Of a stretch of DNA of 64,000 bases, positions 16,873 through 24,914 are shown in pieces. Source of the stretch: VXLM01 sp965242665 (lineage in GTDB: Bacteria; Chloroflexota; Dehalococcoidia; Lucifugimonadales; VXLM01); contig OZ251484.1 in assembly GCA_965242665.1 (NCBI GenBank), positions 1,054,001 through 1,118,000 on the forward strand, given 5' to 3'. Positions within the stretch are counted from its first letter, which is position 1, and the number at the start of each line of letters is the position of its first letter. A program made the translations under genes and the position numbers. The notes under the pieces were generated by a model. The model saw only the letters and a list, made by a program, of their open reading frames with translations. It had not been told where the DNA came from and ran no database searches.

Positions 16873-17060
16873 GATGCGTCCTCTAAATTGAGCGGCTTGT
16901 TTGCACGTTGCCTATCATACCACACGCGAACGCGCAAGAACATAGCCGCAGGGTACATTTCTGCCAGATGCGTCGTTAAATTGAGCAGCTCTTGCTTGCA
17001 CGTTGCCTATCCTACCACACGCGGACGCACAAGAACATAGCCACAAGGTACATTTTGCCA
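16873..17060. repeat. Tandem duplication of about 94 bp (two copies)
   Basis: Copy one is 16873-16966 and copy two 16967-17060. Both begin GATGCGTC, contain TTGCACGTTGCCTATC and CCACACGCG, and end TTTTGCCA or TTCTGCCA. Each copy contains, on the minus strand, a TGG-TATGAT or TGG-TAGGAT extended -10-like element facing the surface-protein gene. The duplication thus doubles a promoter region. Confidence 0.85.
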
Positions 17061-17075
17061 CAGGTTTGGGGGTTT

Positions 17076-17918
17076 TTACAAATCTACCCACAAGACACTG
17101 TCGCGAAGGCTGTCCGAACTTCCCTTGGCCTCGCCTATGGCTATGAGGACTGCACGGAATTCTTCGAGTGGAGAGTCGAGAGGGATGTTGGCCTGACCAT
17201 ACCCGGTCGAGTCGACGGTGAGCGCAGCGGTATCGACCTCGAGGCCCCCTTCCTTGATTAGCCATACGTGGTAGGATTGGCTCGGGGGGAGTTGGGGGAG
17301 GTTCATGGCCACGATTGTAGCCGTGTTCTCTTTTGCCGATATGACAATCACTCCGGCGGGGGAACCATCCTCGCCGGTTGCGGGGACATCCGCGGAAAGC
17401 TGTTTGATCGTCACGCCCGGATCCGTCGCGATCGTTTCGGAGAGGCCGCGCTGCTGCCGCAACTCTTCTCTCAAGTCCTGCTCCCGCTGAACGGCGGTTT
17501 CCATCCGGCGCTCGATGTCGCCCCGGACTTCTTCGAGATTCTGGAGATTGCGGCTGTACCAAAAGCCCGCAACGACTGCAACGACCAGGACAGCGAGCGC
17601 AACAGCTGCCCCTGAACGCAAGGCGGTCTGGTGGATGAGCGAGCGAGCGAGCTGGAGCCATGGGTGGAGGCGAGGCGCTTCCACACCGTGTTGATTTGCC
17701 TTGTCGATACGAGCGAGGAGCCGTTCCTTGACGTGTGCGGGCGGACGCTTCTGCGGGACGATGCGCGCCAAGTTGACCAGGGCGTCGCCGGCCTCTCGTA
17801 CCGTCTGTGCACAAGAAAGACAGGAGTCCACGTGCGCGGTAAAACGGTCCGTCTCGAACTTGTCAAGCGAACCCAACGTGAATGACGGGAGCAACCGCTC
17901 AATATCTGTGCAATCCAT
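17076..17918 (-). CDS. Anti-sigma factor, RskA family with zinc-finger N-terminus
   Basis: 280-residue single-pass membrane anti-sigma factor. The N-terminal domain has the HxxxCxxC zinc signature (HVDSCLSC). One membrane helix lies near residues 107-127, followed by a coiled stretch and an outer RskA domain with YHVWLIKEGG. ATG 17918 shares its first base with the last base of the sigma stop (TGATG overlap), so the two are translationally coupled. It should hold the sigma factor inactive until the outer domain is cleaved. Confidence 0.92.
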   Translation of the reverse strand: MDCTDIERLLPSFTLGSLDKFETDRFTAHVDSCLSCAQTVREAGDALVNLARIVPQKRPPAHVKERLLARIDKANQHGVEAPRLHPWLQLARSLIHQTALRSGAAVALAVLVVAVVAGFWYSRNLQNLEEVRGDIERRMETAVQREQDLREELRQQRGLSETIATDPGVTIKQLSADVPATGEDGSPAGVIVISAKENTATIVAMNLPQLPPSQSYHVWLIKEGGLEVDTAALTVDSTGYGQANIPLDSPLEEFRAVLIAIGEAKGSSDSLRDSVLWVDL

Positions 17919-18601
17919 CAACCACCGTCCAACCATTTCCGAGCCTGCGGGCCTACGTTTTTCCGCAAGGTCTCGAGCGCCAACCTCATCCGCGTCTTTA
18001 CCGTACCGAGAGGTTGATCGAGCTTTCTCGCAATCTCCGAATGACTGAGCCCCCCGTAGTACGCCAGGACGACCACCGCGCGAATCTCCGGGCGGAGTGT
18101 CCCCAAGGCTTTCCGGACCTGCCGCGCGCGCATTTGGCGTCCGGCATACTCGCTGGGATCAGCCGACTCATCTTCTATTTCATATACCGATTCGATGTCG
18201 GGCACATATGTGACGCGCTCGCGCCTTCTGCGCCTCCGCAGTTCGTCGATAATCCGATGATGCCCTATGGAGAAGAGCCAGGCCGAGACCTTGCCCAGCT
18301 TGGGCTTGTAACTGGAGGCCCTGCGCCACACGTTGAAGAACGTGTCCTGGGTCACTTCTTCGGCAGCGTCCGGTTCCTGCAACATGTGGCGGGCGAGGGA
18401 ATAGATTCTTCCGGCATACCGGTCGTACAGCACCTCCAACGCGCCGACGCGCTGATCTGCAATCAAGCCGAGCAATTCCTCGTCGTCTAGCTTGGCATAT
18501 GCATCGACGCCCAAGTCTGATTTGGACTGTCCTTCGCTCATCACCTTCATAGAGTTATACGAATGAGGAGTATCGGACGGATTAAACTGGTTGGAAGCCA
18601 T
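17918..18601 (-). CDS. ECF RNA polymerase sigma factor (SigK-like)
   Basis: 227-residue ECF sigma factor with region 2 (LYDRYAGRIYSLARHML and TQDTFFNVWRRA) and region 4 (YYGGLSHSEIARKLDQPLGT). Both are joined by a short acidic linker. The N-terminus is about 35 residues longer than region 2 needs; later Met codons are possible starts. It is followed by its RskA partner. The long leader upstream holds two similar hairpins and a likely promoter at 18794-18823. Confidence 0.93.
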   Translation of the reverse strand: MASNQFNPSDTPHSYNSMKVMSEGQSKSDLGVDAYAKLDDEELLGLIADQRVGALEVLYDRYAGRIYSLARHMLQEPDAAEEVTQDTFFNVWRRASSYKPKLGKVSAWLFSIGHHRIIDELRRRRRRERVTYVPDIESVYEIEDESADPSEYAGRQMRARQVRKALGTLRPEIRAVVVLAYYGGLSHSEIARKLDQPLGTVKTRMRLALETLRKNVGPQARKWLDGG

Positions 18602-18625
18602 TTGCCGCCTTTTCTGTACACGAAC

Positions 18626-18716
18626 GAACCTCCTGCGCCGCGCGCGGGAGTGAGTACATCCCTACGCTCCCGAGAACCAACACTGTGGAACCTCCTGTGC
18701 CTCATGCGGGAGTGAG
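18626..18716. repeat. Repeated hairpin in the leader of the ECF sigma gene
   Basis: Two 29-base direct repeats at 18626-18654 and 18688-18716 share GAACCTCCTG and GCGGGAGTGAG or GCGCGGGAGTGAG. Each can fold as CTCC...GGAG with GC-rich inner pairs. They lie in the presumed 5' leader of the sigma gene, which reads leftwards. Beyond them, 18717-18937 holds only the promoter and no gene. Confidence 0.55.
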
Positions 18717-18793
18717 GCTGCGCCTTCACGCAGAGTCGACATCGGCGCGGTAGTCGCATTCTCCATTCGCGCCGCGCGCGAGTACACACTTGC

Positions 18794-18823
18794 ATCATAC
18801 CAGCAGCGGAATACCTCTTGCAA
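18794..18823 (-). promoter_or_regulatory. Probable promoter of the ECF sigma operon
   Basis: On the minus strand TTGCAA (18823-18818) and TATGAT (18799-18794) are 18 bases apart, and TGG directly precedes the -10. The same TGGTATGAT word recurs before other genes in this window (16919, 24168), supporting an extended -10 promoter. The predicted leader is about 185 bases. Confidence 0.5.
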
Positions 18824-18937
18824 CATCCGCTGCCCGCTTGAAGTCCGCCCACCGCCATCGATCTACAGACGTGCAGGAGCGCGGTACTTGCCGCGCAGCA
18901 GGCAGTCTAGTCTGGCCAGGATACAGGGTATCTGGCG

Positions 18938-20032
18938 TCAGTACTGTAGAAAGAGCTTTCCCCATCCGGTCTCCATGGCCTTCCGAACTCGTCTGCGTCC
19001 AATGAAGCGCATCCAGTACGTGTTGTGGTAGAGGTTGGACGCAACGAACGACCATGGTGCGATGGGTGAGCGGAGGAGGATATTTTCCAATGGTTTGAGC
19101 GGTCCCCAATAGATCAGCTTCTGCCCTCTGCTGGCGAAGGTGTTTTGCCCCCCGTTCATCTTCCAGTCGATGCCGGCGATGTCATCGCCAACGATGTCTA
19201 TCTCTCGCGTGTCCCCAACACCCAACCCCATTTCGTGGCCCAGACGTATGAACTCGATGCTCATTGGGTCGAATCCCATCATCATGGCGGATACTGCATC
19301 GACCGATACCTGATCGGCGCCGGCCAGGATGATGTTCTTCTCGTGCCACCTCATGGCACGAGGGCCGGGTCCGTCGCCGGCGAATGTTCCATCGGTCACC
19401 GCAAAGATGCCGGGATGTATCTCCTTCTGAATGCTCAATAGATCGACCAGGGTTTCGTGGATTACGGAGTGCGTCCAATGCCGCTTGCGGTTCAGGAGGC
19501 CGCCGAACGCGTTCTTCATCGCGCCGGTGATCGTGGTGAATACGTGGGTCTTCATCGTGGGCAAGTGGACGACATTCTTGCCGAAGAACATCTCGGGTAC
19601 TTGAAACCCCTCCGGATAGATGTCGTCGAGCACGAGCATCTTGGATTTGGGAGTGTAGTCCACCCACTTGACGGGCGGGAAGTCGAGGAACACGGCCTCG
19701 AGATCGTGTTTCCTTTCGACTGCCGTATGCTTGTTCTTCAGAGCGCCTTCTATAGGATCGACGACGACAGTGCCATTGTGGGCGGGGATGAGGCCGCGGT
19801 AGCCATCTCTCTTGAGGGTATGGACCACGCCGTCTAGCTGCCAAGGGCTGGTCGAACAGGCAGGGTAGTAATGCTGCCAGGAGATGTTGATCTTCAGGAG
19901 AGTGGCCGCGTCTTTGGACAAGAAGGAGGTATACCCCGCCATATCCATTGCGCGGCCAATATCCTCGACTACGGTTTCGGGCGAGGTGGAGACCACCGCG
20001 ACTTTGGGTTTGGCATGCACTGCGTCGCTCAC
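18938..20032 (-). CDS. DUF362 domain protein
   Basis: 364-residue protein of the DUF362 group, which includes proteins annotated as iron-sulfur or cell-wall related but without a settled function. Typical segments are LKINISWQHYYPACSTSPWQ, HLPTMKTHVFTTITGAMKN and AGADQVSVDAVSAMMMGF. No ferredoxin Cys cluster is present. I place the start at GTG 20032, four bases after the rpoD stop, because the similarity begins there. The frame continues farther upstream inside rpoD without meaning. Cotranscription with rpoD is likely. Confidence 0.8.
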   Translation of the reverse strand: MSDAVHAKPKVAVVSTSPETVVEDIGRAMDMAGYTSFLSKDAATLLKINISWQHYYPACSTSPWQLDGVVHTLKRDGYRGLIPAHNGTVVVDPIEGALKNKHTAVERKHDLEAVFLDFPPVKWVDYTPKSKMLVLDDIYPEGFQVPEMFFGKNVVHLPTMKTHVFTTITGAMKNAFGGLLNRKRHWTHSVIHETLVDLLSIQKEIHPGIFAVTDGTFAGDGPGPRAMRWHEKNIILAGADQVSVDAVSAMMMGFDPMSIEFIRLGHEMGLGVGDTREIDIVGDDIAGIDWKMNGGQNTFASRGQKLIYWGPLKPLENILLRSPIAPWSFVASNLYHNTYWMRFIGRRRVRKAMETGWGKLFLQY

Positions 20033-20036
20033 GGTG

Positions 20037-21572
20037 CTATTCGAGGAAGTCGCGCAGTTTCTTGGATCGGATTGGCTGCCGCAACTTGCGGAGGGCTTTC
20101 GCTTCGATTTGGCGGATGCGTTCGCGGGTGACCCCGAAGTCCTTGCCGACCTCTTCCAGAGTCCGTCCGCGTCCATCCTCAAGACCGAAGCGCAGTTGGA
20201 GAACGCGCGCTTCCCGGTCGTTCAGAGTGTAGAGCACATCGTCGACCTGCTCCTTCAACAGCTGATAGGATGCGGCCTCCGATGGAGGAGGGGCGCTTCG
20301 GTCCTCGATGAAGTCGCCCAGGTGGCTGTCTTCCTCCTCTCCGATCGGCGTTTCAAGAGAGACAGGTTCCTGAGAGACCTTGATTATCTCCCGCACCTTC
20401 TCTGGGCTTATTTCCATTCCGACCGCGATCTCTTCACTGTTCGGCTCACGGCCGTACTCCTGGACAAGGCGTCGGCTCACCCGGAGCAACTTGTTGATGG
20501 TTTCGACCATATGGACCGGGATGCGGATGGTGCGCGCCTGATCGGCAATGGCTCTGGTGATGGCCTGTCGAATCCACCACGTCGCATAGGTGCTGAATTT
20601 GTACCCCTTTCGGTAGTCGAACTTCTCGACTGCGCGGATTAGTCCAATGTTTCCTTCCTGGATCAAGTCGAGGAATGGCATTCCTCGGCCCATGTACTTC
20701 TTGGCGACGCTGACCACGAGGCGGAGGTTGGCTTCCGCCAAATGGTCCTTTGCCGCTGCCCCTTCCGCCTTGATGCGCGCCAGGGAGCTCTTGAAGAGTA
20801 TCTCGTGAGTGTCCAGTTGGCGGGTGAAGTCGATTTCGTTCATCTGGCTCCTGACGTCCGCTACCGTGGCAGCCTCGTCGAAGATCGACAGGAGTTCTGG
20901 CGGGAGCAACCGCGTATCCAACGACAGCTCGCGAATTACCTTCTTGGCGTCCTCTTGGGACACGTTCATAGCGTCTTCGACGTAGGCCATCAATTCCTCG
21001 GTGATGTCTCCGTCGAGAATGTTCCGGAACTCTGCGTTCTTCACGATTTCCTTGAAGGTCAGCTCGCCCGGTAGCCCGGCATACTTGCCCAACGACAGGG
21101 CAAGGTCCTCACCTTCTAGAGCACGGGAGAGCATCTGATTGACGACTTGCCAGGCGCGGGGGGGGCGCCCATCCGGGCTGATCAGATCCTTCTCGATATA
21201 TTCGACGTGCTTGGCGGATTCCATCTGGCGCGAGAGATGACGTTCGTCAGCGGCCTTCAGCAAGTCGACGCGGCCTATCTCACGGAGGTACATGCGGACG
21301 GGATCCTCGATCATCTCCGACGCCTCTATACTCTCTTGCCATGCGGCCTGGGCGTCTGCTTCCGCCTCTTCATTGTCGGCATCGTCGGCGTCATCCTCGG
21401 AGTTGAGGCGAGCGGCCCTTTGCCCGATGACGCCATCCTCGTCGTCCGTCCTGCTACTGGGCTGGGCAGAACCGTCGACCCCAAAGGCCTGATCCCGGGA
21501 TGCCCCGCCCACGAGGTCACTCAGCAAGTCCAAGTCTTGGTCGTCACGTCTCTTTGGACGATCGATATCCAT
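20037..21572 (-). CDS. rpoD: Primary RNA polymerase sigma factor (sigma-70)
   Basis: 511-residue housekeeping sigma factor. Region 1.2 is DPVRMYLREIGRVDLL, region 2 contains KFSTYATWWIRQAITRAIA, region 3 follows, and region 4.2 is DFGVTRERIRQIEAKALRKL. The N-terminal 90 residues are acidic and low-complexity in place of a full region 1.1. It lies 62 bases after dnaG, the conserved dnaG-rpoD arrangement of the macromolecular-synthesis operon. Its promoter recognition should match the TTGACA/TATAAT-like elements noted in this window. Confidence 0.98.
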   Translation of the reverse strand: MDIDRPKRRDDQDLDLLSDLVGGASRDQAFGVDGSAQPSSRTDDEDGVIGQRAARLNSEDDADDADNEEAEADAQAAWQESIEASEMIEDPVRMYLREIGRVDLLKAADERHLSRQMESAKHVEYIEKDLISPDGRPPRAWQVVNQMLSRALEGEDLALSLGKYAGLPGELTFKEIVKNAEFRNILDGDITEELMAYVEDAMNVSQEDAKKVIRELSLDTRLLPPELLSIFDEAATVADVRSQMNEIDFTRQLDTHEILFKSSLARIKAEGAAAKDHLAEANLRLVVSVAKKYMGRGMPFLDLIQEGNIGLIRAVEKFDYRKGYKFSTYATWWIRQAITRAIADQARTIRIPVHMVETINKLLRVSRRLVQEYGREPNSEEIAVGMEISPEKVREIIKVSQEPVSLETPIGEEEDSHLGDFIEDRSAPPPSEAASYQLLKEQVDDVLYTLNDREARVLQLRFGLEDGRGRTLEEVGKDFGVTRERIRQIEAKALRKLRQPIRSKKLRDFLE

Positions 21573-21634
21573 GGAAACCCCCCAGGTTCACAATTTTGTC
21601 GATTTCGGACGGCACACCCACCAACGGGACGCAA

Positions 21635-23437
21635 TCACCGAGGTGGATGCGCACGCACACCGACGCGGTAGCTGTCCTTCAGTCTGGAATTGACTCTCAC
21701 GATCGATTCTTCTACATCCTTCGGCCGCGGAGTGGATCGATCCATCTCGACCGACTCCAATATCTCCGCTTGCTGTTCTCTAAGATGCCGCTGCCTCAAC
21801 CTCGTCAGGGCCTGCAAGACGGCGGTCTGCCCTGATTTCCGATCTGCGGGCGTCAAGTCTAGCTTGGACAGGTACGCCAGGTGGTCGAGCAACGTTTCGT
21901 CGAGATGTTGCCGCAACTCCTCTATTGTACTAGCAGAGAAGAGCTGGGTAAACATTTCCCGGTTTTCCGCTCTGGTGAATTCTTCAGGGAGGTGGCCGCT
22001 GATTTCTTCTTTGAGTTCGGGCCACTTGATCAATATGGCCAGGACGTACTCTTCGAGAGGTTCGCGGTTGCTCGCAGCGAGCGGCAATACGCTGGGGCCG
22101 GCTGAGGAGGCTCCGGACCGAGTCGGAGCGCGCTCACGGCGAGATGGGAGCAGCTTCCCAACGCTCGCTTGGAGGGCGTCTCTAGTTACGCCGAGCGCCT
22201 TCGCCAGCTTGTCGAAGTAACGGTCTTGCTCAAAGGCGTTGCCCATGGAGACTATCAGCGGCAGGAGAGACTCGGCCGCACTCGCCTTCCCCTCCGAAGT
22301 GCTGACATCATGCCGCCTGACGAGAGCGGTAATCAGGAAGTCCATATACGGCGCTGCGGATCTGACTGCGCGGTCCCACTGATCGGGTGAACGGCGGATG
22401 ATATCGTCCGGGTCGCGCCCGCTCGGCAGGTTGGCAATGCGAAGGGCGATCTGCTGCCGTTGCCCGCGCCTGCGACGCTCCATGGCCTGCCACGATGCCT
22501 CCAGGCTGCGGAGAGTGGCCTCTTGGCCGGCGGCGTCTGCATCAAGGGCCAAGACGACCATCTTGGCCATAGAGCGCACGAGGGAGACTTGACGTTCGGT
22601 CAACGCGGTTCCCATCGATGCTACGACGTTCTTATAGCCATGCTGATGGGCGGCGATGACATCCATATACCCTTCGACGATAACGACCGTTTCTTGGTCT
22701 CGCACATGCTGGGCGGCCTTTTCCATACCGTAGAGCATGGCCTGCTTGTCGAAGACGGGCGTTGCGGGAGTGTTGATATACTTGGGGTTCGATCCGTCCA
22801 TGGACCGGCCGCCAAACCCTGCGACGCGGCCTCTGGGGTCGAAGATCGGCACCATGAGCCGCCCGAAGAAGAAATCCCGCACGGCCCCATCCTCGCCGCT
22901 CCGCAACAGTCCTGCCTGCACCGCGTGTTCGAGATTCGCATCCAGAGACGAGAGATGGGATCTCAAGTAGTCACGGCCCTTTGGACTGTAACCAAGCTTG
23001 AATTCATCGATCATCCTATCGTCGATTCCGCGTTCGTACAAGTAGGCCGTCACAGTCCGCCCTTCAGGGGATCTCAGCGCATCGTGATAGATGTCCCTTG
23101 CGGCGGCGTTGATTCGGAACAATGCTTCCTCTTGATCAACCTGCTCCTTCGGTCGGCGTGTGATTTCCACTCCCGCGGCATCGGCGAGCCTGCGGAGCGC
23201 CTCTCCGAACTCAACGCCTTCCTTGCGCATGACGAAGTTGAAGACGTCGCCCCCAGTGGCGCAGGCGCCGAAACAGCGCCACGTCTGCCGCTCTGGGTTC
23301 ACGATGAAGGACGGGGTCTTTTCCGTATGGAACGGGCAAAGCCCCTTGAAGTTGCGCCCGTTCTTCTTCAACTCGACGGAGGCAGAGACCAACTCCACAA
23401 TGTCCAACCGCGCTCGTATGTCATCGACTACTGGCAT
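21635..23437 (-). CDS. dnaG: DNA primase
   Basis: 600-residue primase. The N-terminal zinc domain has CPFHTEKTPSF and WRCFGACATGGD, with three rather than two residues between the last cysteines. The TOPRIM core shows VEGYMDV and ALDADAAGQ. A C-terminal helicase-binding region follows. It is downstream of two small unknown genes and upstream of rpoD on the same strand. Length and domain order are normal. Confidence 0.98.
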   Translation of the reverse strand: MPVVDDIRARLDIVELVSASVELKKNGRNFKGLCPFHTEKTPSFIVNPERQTWRCFGACATGGDVFNFVMRKEGVEFGEALRRLADAAGVEITRRPKEQVDQEEALFRINAAARDIYHDALRSPEGRTVTAYLYERGIDDRMIDEFKLGYSPKGRDYLRSHLSSLDANLEHAVQAGLLRSGEDGAVRDFFFGRLMVPIFDPRGRVAGFGGRSMDGSNPKYINTPATPVFDKQAMLYGMEKAAQHVRDQETVVIVEGYMDVIAAHQHGYKNVVASMGTALTERQVSLVRSMAKMVVLALDADAAGQEATLRSLEASWQAMERRRRGQRQQIALRIANLPSGRDPDDIIRRSPDQWDRAVRSAAPYMDFLITALVRRHDVSTSEGKASAAESLLPLIVSMGNAFEQDRYFDKLAKALGVTRDALQASVGKLLPSRRERAPTRSGASSAGPSVLPLAASNREPLEEYVLAILIKWPELKEEISGHLPEEFTRAENREMFTQLFSASTIEELRQHLDETLLDHLAYLSKLDLTPADRKSGQTAVLQALTRLRQRHLREQQAEILESVEMDRSTPRPKDVEESIVRVNSRLKDSYRVGVRAHPPR

Positions 23438-23498
23438 GATTCTTCCGTTCCGTTAGCAGGCATCCCGCACACAGTACAACCTCCTGGCCGCGGCCAAA

Positions 23499-23864
23499 TC
23501 AATCGGACGGGCCATAGGGTTGAGGATGAGCCTGCCCATAGGCATAGCGCGCCACTCGATCTATCGGCTCCCCCGCAGTTTCGACGTGGGTTCTCAGATG
23601 GTCGACGGCGGCGCGGATATCGACGAGGCAATCGGCGACAGCCTCCCAATCATCCGCGTGATCGACCAAGTATTCGAGGCGATCCGCCAGGGCCTTCTGC
23701 ACACCCCAAATATCCCCAAGGTCGGTAGATAGTACGCCGAGCGCCTCGTCGAGCTCCGCAGGCAGACCCATCTCCTTGAGACGAACGACGACAGCATGAG
23801 CCATCGACGCCGTCTGCCGCGCGTTTGCTAGATCGGGGGCGAGGTCATCAACTAGCTCGGTCAC
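23499..23864 (-). CDS. Unknown 121-residue protein upstream of dnaG
   Basis: Soluble, acidic, mostly helical protein with no recognised domain. Its ATG overlaps the stop of the 98-residue upstream gene by 4 bases, and dnaG begins 61 bases downstream. It is therefore very likely an operon member. The helical make-up could suit a bundle or dimer, but no function can be assigned. Confidence 0.7.
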   Translation of the reverse strand: MTELVDDLAPDLANARQTASMAHAVVVRLKEMGLPAELDEALGVLSTDLGDIWGVQKALADRLEYLVDHADDWEAVADCLVDIRAAVDHLRTHVETAGEPIDRVARYAYGQAHPQPYGPSD

Positions 23865-24157
23865 GCATCCCCCTTCGAGTACGAGTCGGTAACATAGTGG
23901 GCAACATACATCGTCCAGAGTTCACGGATCGCCTCCAGAATCACCCTCTGGGGTTCCGGCTGCATATCGTTGACGTTCTCGAACACGCTCTTCCACAAGC
24001 CGTCGACTTCATCCCGCCATCGAGCGTACTCGAGGCCGTGAGTATCGCGCTGCATCGCTTCGAGATGCTCCTGAATGAGCTTGGTCTGATTGCGGACCAT
24101 ACGGGTCAGAAATCGATCGCTTGCGGTCACCTTGGACTGGTACAATCCGTCCTCCAC
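23861..24157 (-). CDS. Unknown 98-residue protein, first gene of the dnaG-rpoD operon
   Basis: Helical protein rich in charged residues (KLIQEHLEAMQRDTHGLEYA) with no family recognised. GTG 24157 is the first possible start and lies only 5 bases after a TATGAT promoter element. The transcript may therefore be leaderless, or the true start may be a GTG nine codons later. It is coupled to the next gene by a 4-base overlap. Confidence 0.65.
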   Translation of the reverse strand: MEDGLYQSKVTASDRFLTRMVRNQTKLIQEHLEAMQRDTHGLEYARWRDEVDGLWKSVFENVNDMQPEPQRVILEAIRELWTMYVAHYVTDSYSKGDA

Positions 24158-24162
24158 TTCCT

Positions 24163-24190
24163 ATCATACCACAAAGAGAGGGGTCTCCAA
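24163..24190 (-). promoter_or_regulatory. Promoter of the dnaG-rpoD operon, extended -10
   Basis: On the minus strand TATGAT (24168-24163) is directly preceded by TGTGG, and a weak -35 TTGGAG (24190-24185) is 16 bases upstream. The -10 is so close to GTG 24157 that transcription should begin at or near the start codon. Confidence 0.5.
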
Positions 24191-24309
24191 GAGAGGGGAT
24201 TCGCCAGTTCCACCTGATCTATCGGCGTGGATTGCCCCCAATTCGCCAGTATGGATCACCCCCAGACCACAAATCCACCTGTCTACTTAACTCCCGCACC
24301 AACCCACGC

Positions 24310-24781
24310 CATTCCCACGAAGGCGGGAATCTACCCCCTCCACGTCCGACCCACACCCACACCCATAGCCATACCTGCACCGACACATCGAACCATCAAA
24401 ATCGCATTTGACAAAACAGAACTCACGTACTACTCTGGAACTATGACCACTACGCGAAACCACAACCCAAGGAGACAACCCCATGCGCGAAACACACCAA
24501 CCCCCAACCACCTCCTCCGCCAACCCTCCGCACGACCACACTCCCGGAGCGACGGCCCTCCTCCCGCCGTCGAAGGAAATCGACACAATCCGACAGAGTC
24601 CGACGAACCACAACGAAAACTCGTGCGCGCACGCGCGCGAGGCGTTCCCTCCCGTCATTTCCGCGAAGTCGGGAATCCCTTCTCTCGGCATGGAAATTGC
24701 CCCCAGGTCGCAGCGGATTCGACGTATCGCTCGGAGTTGCCGTCCCCGAACCGTTATCCCAATAGATCGAACGGAACCGGA
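24310..24781 (+). repeat. Dispersed repeat, copy A: palindrome, promoter, leader ORF, second palindrome
   Basis: Copy A starts with the palindrome at 24310-24331. It continues to a conserved block TCGCATTTGACAAAACAGAA that carries TTGACA (24408-24413), 17 bases and TACTCT (24431-24436). AAGGAG (24469-24474) and ATG 24483 follow. A second palindrome is at 24653-24677. Homology to copy C (57828-58288, minus strand) runs to about 24781. No transposase is encoded. The promoter points to the SDR-amidase operon starting at 24915, and 24158-24309 holds only the dnaG promoter. Confidence 0.8.
24408..24436 (+). promoter_or_regulatory. Sigma-70 promoter inside repeat copy A
   Basis: A perfect TTGACA is followed at exactly 17 bases by TACTCT. 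The other two copies have TACCAT in the same place. Expected transcription start is near 24443, ahead of a good ribosome site and the leader ORF. Confidence 0.6.
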
Positions 24782-24863
24782 ACGCCTCCCTGCAAGACGA
24801 CAGCGCGTGACCGACTGGTGTAGATACGATGCTGGAAAGGGTTTGCCTGTCACTCGTCTATAG
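24483..24863 (+). CDS. Leader ORF of repeat copy A (126 residues, doubtful protein)
   Basis: The frame starts at ATG 24483 with AAGGAG eight bases upstream and a promoter before it. Its first residues MRETHQPPTTS match the start in copy B (MHETYQPPTTS) and partly copy C. The rest is Pro/Arg-rich, runs through the palindrome and does not look like a folded protein. It may be a leader peptide or simply the repeat being translated. Confidence 0.3.
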   Translation: MRETHQPPTTSSANPPHDHTPGATALLPPSKEIDTIRQSPTNHNENSCAHAREAFPPVISAKSGIPSLGMEIAPRSQRIRRIARSCRPRTVIPIDRTEPERLPARRQRVTDWCRYDAGKGLPVTRL

Positions 24864-24914
24864 CGGACGAGTGGATAATGGGGTACTATTCTCCTGCGTC
24901 GCGGAGGTGCATCA

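Noticed and set aside
22460..23728. A 422-codon plus-strand frame
   Set aside because: It is antisense to dnaG and arises from GC-rich codon bias; it has no recognisable family features.
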